Assembly (NCBI GenBank): GCA_950295325.1
Contig: OX485806.1
Span: forward strand, 2,974,001-3,038,000
Source of the DNA: Polytrichum commune
Lineage: Eukaryota; Streptophyta; Polytrichopsida; Polytrichales; Polytrichaceae
Reading direction: 5' to 3'
DNA: 64,000 nucleotides
Part shown: in pieces, positions 58,576-64,000 of the stretch
Layout of the letters: each line of letters starts with the position of its first letter
Numbering within the stretch: the first letter of the stretch is position 1
Translations under genes and position numbers: made by a program
Notes under the pieces: model-generated
What the model saw: the letters and a program-made list of their open reading frames with translations, nothing else
Database searches by the model: none
Told to the model about the DNA's origin: nothing

Positions 58576-61365
58576 AAAGAGACAATCGCGGCACATGAAG
58601 AAGTTGCAACACTACGACGTACAAGGATAAATTAACATGATCTAGACGAATGTTAAAGAAGTAACACTTGGGTTTAAAAGACAACTATGACACATGAAGA
58701 GCTCAACACAAGAAGAATGTTACAAACAATCAAGTTAATAAATTAGGAGCAACATCCAGTTTGATATGACTACTTGGAGAGATATCACCAAGAAAAGTTC
58801 AATACAACAAAAGGGGACTTTTAAGCTATACTTGATAGTCCATCATTATGAACATAAGGTAGAGGAACTTTTAAAAGAAGAACAAACACCTATCGAAGTA
58901 ACAAGGGAAGCCATCTCTGAACCAAAGGAAGACGACAACAAATGATAAGGAGATTAGGTAGTTTAACCATCTTAATCCAAACAACGCTCTAAGTCACTAC
59001 GATATGGTCAACCCTAGAAACAAATAAAGGTAGTTGAGCTCTACATTGCACACTTTATTATAATGAGGGTAAAGGAAACAAACAATCAAAAGTGCACACA
59101 TACTAATCAAAGTGGCTCATTGTGATGGTATCGGTGGGGAGCAATTCATTAGGAGGGTTGTAGCTTTGATGAAGGTTTTGTGGTTAGTTGTGTTGAGGTG
59201 GACCATGGTAACCGGGTGGAGCTTGATGTTGCAGTGGAAGGCCGCATGTGTGTGTGGATGTGCTAGGGCCTTGTTGTTTGGAGGTGTGGAGGCTAGGGAG
59301 AGACATGACAAACTTTTGAGTGATTGCATGCATTCTCTATTGGGATCTTTGTTTTGTACATGATGTGGATTTTCCTAGATTAGTGACTACAAGTGGAGCC
59401 TCTACGTGGCATTGGCTACCAACGAGACTCCTCTGTGACCTTGAGTATCTTAGGGAGCTACTCCCATGGGTTGGAGATACGTTCTCCTTGTCAAGATCAT
59501 TGCCACAAATAGCCATGCCCTTGCTCCTAAGAGGTCCTTTAAAATTGTTGATTTTTGGTCAGCTCCCCATTCCGTTAGCAGTTCAGCGTAGTAGTTTCCC
59601 TTTCTCTACTGCCGGCTATTGGTGTTCATCCATTACTACTACCGTGCTTCCTCCTTAGTGCACGTGTTTACTAGCTAAACTCATAACATTTTGAATGTGT
59701 ACACTTGCTGGTTTGTATGGGTGTTGGTTAATGTATTTTTTAGTAAAGGTTTTTGGTTTATGGACTGGTGGATTTGTGGATTTGGTTGGGTGTCGATGTA
59801 GGTATTGCGGACTAAGGTGTAGCATATTGGTGGTATTGTGCCATGGCTAGATAATTTCTTGCTTTGTTTTTGAGGTTTTGGTATTGTGTGTGTGTGTGTG
59901 TGGGGGGGGGGGTTTGTTATTGTGGGGGTGTTGGTGGATTTATGTGAGGTGTAGTGTATACTTTTGTTCTTGTGGGAGTGTTGGTGGGGTGGTCGTGGGA
60001 TGCATGGTGTGTGATTTTGGCTTAGATTTGTCTTGGTTTGATTGTTGAGTGGCGTTGTTTGATTTATTGCACTTTGTTTTTATGCAAAACTTTGAGTTTG
60101 GATCTAATAGCATATTTTGTGGCTTGAGGTGTGGATCTAGAAATAGGTGGTGTAGGATTTTAGAATGTAGATCAAATTGAGATTTTGGCTAGGCTTGTGT
60201 ATGTTAAGTGAAAATGAGGTTGAGGCATTGCTAGTTGGGGCTTGAGGAAGAATTTTTTTCTCTTTTTCTCCTTCTTAATATTATTCTAGATCTTAGATCT
60301 CCAACATTCCATAGGTGAATCCCACCTCACATGGTTCATTTGCATTTGACGTCTTGCGGTAGCCAAGTCAATGCGGCTCCCAATATCAACTTTGCACAAA
60401 AGTTCTAGGATCATGGTCCAAAATTTATAATCCTCCCTAGCATAGAGAATTGAGTCATGATCTTGGTTGCAAAGTTGCCGTGCAAGTTTGTTGACCGTAA
60501 GACTTTCAGCGTTCTTGGTGTAATATCTAGGCGGATTATAATATTTCTTATTGTGGACCCAAAACAACTTGAGTCCACCCATCACTTCTCCTCCAATTTT
60601 TTCTTGGCCTCTTCAATTTCCACATGCCACACTCATTCAATAATCTCACATGTGTGTAGTGTGCACCCCCAATCACACACTTCAATCTTTAGGCTTCCAT
60701 CCAACTCCCAATGGAGCATAATGTTGTCTATGGAAAGATCATTGTGTTGCACATTTTCATTGTGCAATTCCAATGTGAGCTATACCAAAGCCCACGACAA
60801 CTTTACCCTCTTCTTCTAAAACCCTTCAACATGGTCTAATTGTTGCCATTTGGTTGGGTTCATCAGCATGAAATTGTCATTTGGTTGACGCGCTCTATCT
60901 CATATATATATATATAATTATATATAATTATTATTTTTCATAGGTTTTCCGCGTTCCACCATAGTATGTAGCCCACATTAATCTCACTCTTGATCAACCA
61001 AAATTTGATAAACCACAATGCAAGTTCTTTAAAATGCATGCCTGACACTAGCTTGGATCAGAGCTATATGCAGATCGGTGGTCTATGGAGTTTTTGGGGC
61101 CCACGTAATATTTGAAAGTAAACTTTTGTCACCCTCAATCTTCACCTTGACAATCTTCATGTATTTTTCTTTTTTCTTGCGATCCAATGTATCAATATTT
61201 ATAGGAATGTCAACTATCTCATAATGTGAATAGCCTTGGATTAAATTGGGTTTAAAAGCAATCCGGATTGTGTATGGTTTTATGTTGAATAAAATGGTTT
61301 ATTCACATGGTTTATTCACATTTTGTCTACAATACTCTTATGTACAAATAAGTTTGGACCTAGGT
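58576..61365. other. Gene-poor stretch
   Basis: ORFs at 59320-59658 (+) and 60286-60585 (-) have no recognised domain. (GT)n plus a run of G lies at about 59886-59911 and (TA)n at about 60901-60930. Confidence 0.4.
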
Positions 61366-61369
61366 GTTA

Positions 61370-61910
61370 ATTTGGATTGAATTAACACCAAAGGTTGCCT
61401 AGGTTGCACAAATACATGTATTAAATTATTGAGACATACCTAGGTGATCAGTTTTAATCAAACGTTAGGTGTCCACTTTTCATAAGGGTATTAACACCAA
61501 AGATTTCCAAAGGTGCACAAGTACATGAATTCAATTAGTGAGCCATACCTTGGTGATTGGTTTTATCAAACATTAGGCCATACTTCACATAAGTGAATTA
61601 ACACCAAAGGTTGCCTAAGCTGCACAAGTACATGTAGTGAATTATTGACCCATATGTAGGTGATTGATTTGAATCAAACAGACACAATAGGTGTACGCCT
61701 TACGTAAGTGAACTAACACGAAAGGTTGCCAAAGGTGCACAAGTACATGAATGCAATTATTGACCCGTACCTAAGAGATTTGTTTTAATCAATCATTAGG
61801 CCTATGCTTCACATAAGTGAATTAACACCAAAGGTTGCCTAAGGTGCACAAGAACATGAATTAAATGATTGAGTCATACGGAGGTGATTGGTTTTAATCA
61901 AACACCTAAC
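61370..61910. repeat. Tandem repeat of about 110-120 bp, five copies
   Basis: AATTAACACCAAAGGTTGCC marks units at about 61380, 61489, 61605, 61710 and 61820. Each carries GCACAAGTACATGAATT and AGGTGATTGGTTTTAATCAA. Moderate divergence. It lies next to the Ty3/gypsy remnant. Confidence 0.75.
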
Positions 61911-61984
61911 GACGTTCCATGACTTTGTGTTTTCCTCAGATTTTGCGAACTAATGTCGTCGATTTGTCAAGGACGCCAACATGA

Positions 61985-64000
61985 TTAGTAAACCTCTCAC
62001 TATGCTTATAGACAAAGACCAAGATTGGACTTAGGGCCGTGATCAATGTTATTCCTTTGAGACATTGAAGCAAAGGTTGAGATTTTCCCTAGTACTTTGA
62101 CATCCTTATGTTATAAAAGCTTTCCAATTCCATACAGATTGGAGTGCATTGGATTTGGAAGCGATGTTTATTCAATTAGGTGATGTAGGACGGGAGTATG
62201 TTATCGCATGTGCTTCACGCAACAATGACAAAGTTGAGTCCACCTATTCATTTTATGAGGGAGAGACCTTGACCACTTTTGGGCTATCTCTCATTTTAGA
62301 CCTTATTTATATGGTTAAAGATTTACTTTGGTGATTGATCATCAACCATTGAAATGACTAATGAAGTCGCATTAGCTCATTGACAAGCTTGCTAAATGGG
62401 TATTGTTACTCCAAGAATATGATTTTGAGGTTGTTCATAGAGCATTAACCTCCAACTTAGATGTAGATGGACTCTCCTGCAATCCAAGTCCGTCGAAAAG
62501 GACTTAAATGAGACTAGATGGCAAGAAGATTGTGATGAAGAGGCAATTTCATGTTGGCATGTTTTTACATATTTGGCCTTAATGGTTGATTCAACTTCTA
62601 AGGAAACCATATCAAGGTTTAGACCAAATGATTGGTGATGTCTGGAATGACCTTCTTGTCTTGCAAAAATAGAGCAAAGGACATTTCCTACATTCGTCTC
62701 GGCTATGAAGAGGGATAGGAATTCTCACCACATAACACGATTCTATTGGGAGATTGGATTGTTATATTGCTTGTGGCCGGATGGAGCTAGGCGTATAGTT
62801 CCAAGGCCTGACCAACATGCCCTCTTAGTACAACAAATACATGAGGAGTTGGGTCACTTTGGAGTGCGTAGAACACATTCAGTGTTATGCAACCAATATT
62901 GGTGGATTGGCATGTACCAGCAGGTTGCTACCTATGTTGGTAGGTGTGAAGTATGTGATTGGGTTCGGTCAAGCTTTAACACCTTGTTACCCCAATTATA
63001 TCCTTTATTAATTATGGGTTTAAGATATCGATGGAGTTTGGATTTTGCGGGACCACTCACCCCTACATCATGTAGGCCAAAATATGTTTTGGTGATCGTA
63101 CAACATTTCATCAAGTGGATTGAGCTTGTTGCTTTACTCCAAAACTCATTTGAATTGGCAACCGCTGCATTTCTTGATCATGGTTTAGCACAATTTGAAG
63201 CACATATTGAGGTGTTCACTAATCAAGGAAAAACGTTTCCAGGTTCTTTTTGAGGGATTGTATTCCAAAGCTCTTATTAATCATCTTATTATACCACGAG
63301 ATCATCTAGAGGTAGATGGTTTGGCCGAACATATTGTTTAAATGGTCAAATAAGGTTGGCACAAGTATTGTGGCAACCATTGTGATTGGGACCTTATGCT
63401 TCCATGGATAGCCATGAGGTACAAATTCAATGGACAAACATCTTTTGCTTCATATAATCCTTACCAATTGTTGTGTGGAAGGGAACCTATGTTGCCAAGT
63501 TCTGTTCGAGAAAAATCGAATTTAGTTGTGGACTTGGATGACCTAGAAGTTTGGGTCTAATGTCTACATGAATGGGCCAAGTTCTTCAAACGGGTCATGC
63601 TTATAGTCATGGAGAATTTGTTTATCGCCCAACACCGTAATATTTTGTGATATGCTTGTATTTGCAACAATGCTTATTGACCTCAGTTGCGAAGATTCTT
63701 CGAGGGAGATTATGTCTACTGGCAACATGAGGCACCCACGACTTTGGACGTCAAAGCATGGTGTATAATCTTTTGTGTGAAGGATCTCATTTCAAAATGG
63801 TCTTCTACTACTTGAGGGGGAAGGTGGACAAGATTGTCAAAAACATTCTAAAAATTACATTTGTTGTCACCTTCTCATTGAGGGGACCTTACATCCCAAA
63901 TTGGCAGTGATACCTAAAGATGTTTCATCTTTTATTTGTTGTGAAAACATGTGCAACAACCATGTTGTAATGCAACGCGGGCCAATGACACTTGTCACGT
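61985..64000 (+). pseudogene. Ty3/gypsy retrotransposon pol remnant, truncated at the right edge
   Basis: In order: end of reverse transcriptase (ANMISKPLTMLIDKDQDW); RNase H (FHTDWSALDLEA, then REYVIACASRNN, DHQ-like and YDFEVVHRALTSNLDVDGLS); integrase H2C2 finger (HEELGHFGVRRTH...RCEVC); and integrase core from WSLDFAGPLTPT, 62705-63253 being the longest open piece. The core continues through GWHKYCGNHCDWDLMLPWIAM and NPYQLLCGREPMLPSS, then an integrase C-terminus (DYVYWQHEAPTTLDV). Many stops and frameshifts break it. The second catalytic Asp of the integrase is Asn (TNQG), so it is inactive. In related plant and algal elements a cysteine-rich tail can follow; the last bases here (LAVIP...CCENMC) hint at one. 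Confidence 0.85.
62705..63253 (+). pseudogene. Longest intact piece of the integrase (H2C2 finger and core start)
   Basis: 182 residues from an ATG. The HHCC zinc-binding module occupies residues about 45-85, followed by the core beginning near residue 100 (RYRWSLDFAGPL, first catalytic Asp present). The second Asp position reads FTNQGKTF, losing the acidic residue. It ends at a TGA before the catalytic Glu. Part of the remnant at 61985-64000. Confidence 0.8.

Noticed and set aside
58095-61910. CRISPR-like interpretation of the regularly spaced repeats
   Set aside because: Repeats are degenerate eukaryotic tandem units without unique spacers, and the context is plant nuclear DNA.

Overview
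The window looks like gene-poor, repeat-dense nuclear DNA of a streptophyte. The evidence is a germin-like protein gene with a plant-type intron, remnants of plant disease-resistance (NLR) genes, Arabidopsis-type telomere heptamers (AAACCCT), a Ty3/gypsy pol remnant, and CACTA, hAT, PIF/Harbinger, Tigger and Stowaway-type DNA elements. A non-flowering land plant or a charophyte relative seems most likely, but the sequence does not settle this.

Layout. 1-0.9 kb: the 5' part of a minus-strand gene with a C2H2-like finger, running off the left edge. 1.4-5.3 kb: direct repeats, microsatellite DNA and a 285-bp Stowaway-like MITE. 5.9-6.2 kb: a small F-box-like ORF. 7.3-15.4 kb: the most interesting object, a GC-richer multi-exon gene ending in a HECT ubiquitin-ligase domain. 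It is bracketed by 33-bp inverted repeats at about 7307 and 15394, and inside these lie two arrays of the motif AGACTATGGTC in mirror orientation. This is the architecture of a DNA transposon carrying a ubiquitin-ligase gene. 15.4-21 kb: minisatellite DNA, a 1.9-kb inverted-repeat-bounded segment and a leucine-rich-repeat fragment. 21.2-26.8 kb: a 5.6-kb CACTA element with an exact TAG target duplication. 28-30.3 kb: dispersed and tandem repeats.

31.5-33.2 kb: a minus-strand NLR (NB-ARC) pseudogene split by an 823-bp hAT element with a perfect 8-bp duplication. 34.2-35.2 kb: a second hAT family containing a transposase C-terminus remnant. 35.6-36.9 and 38.3-39.7 kb: two PIF/Harbinger-like elements with TTA duplications. 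40.7-45 kb: tandem repeats. 45.06-46.23 kb: a relative of the first hAT element, inserted about 110 bp upstream of the TATA box of the one intact-looking conventional gene, a secreted germin-like protein (46.55-47.53 kb). 49.5-50.1 kb: a Tigger/pogo deletion derivative. 52-64 kb: degenerate ORFs, minisatellites and a Ty3/gypsy pol remnant truncated at the right edge.

Only the HECT gene, the germin-like gene, the F-box-like ORF and the left-edge finger gene look like coding genes. Two of them (F-box-like, HECT) belong to ubiquitin-ligase families. Almost everything else is transposon, transposon remnant or tandem repeat, much of it nested.
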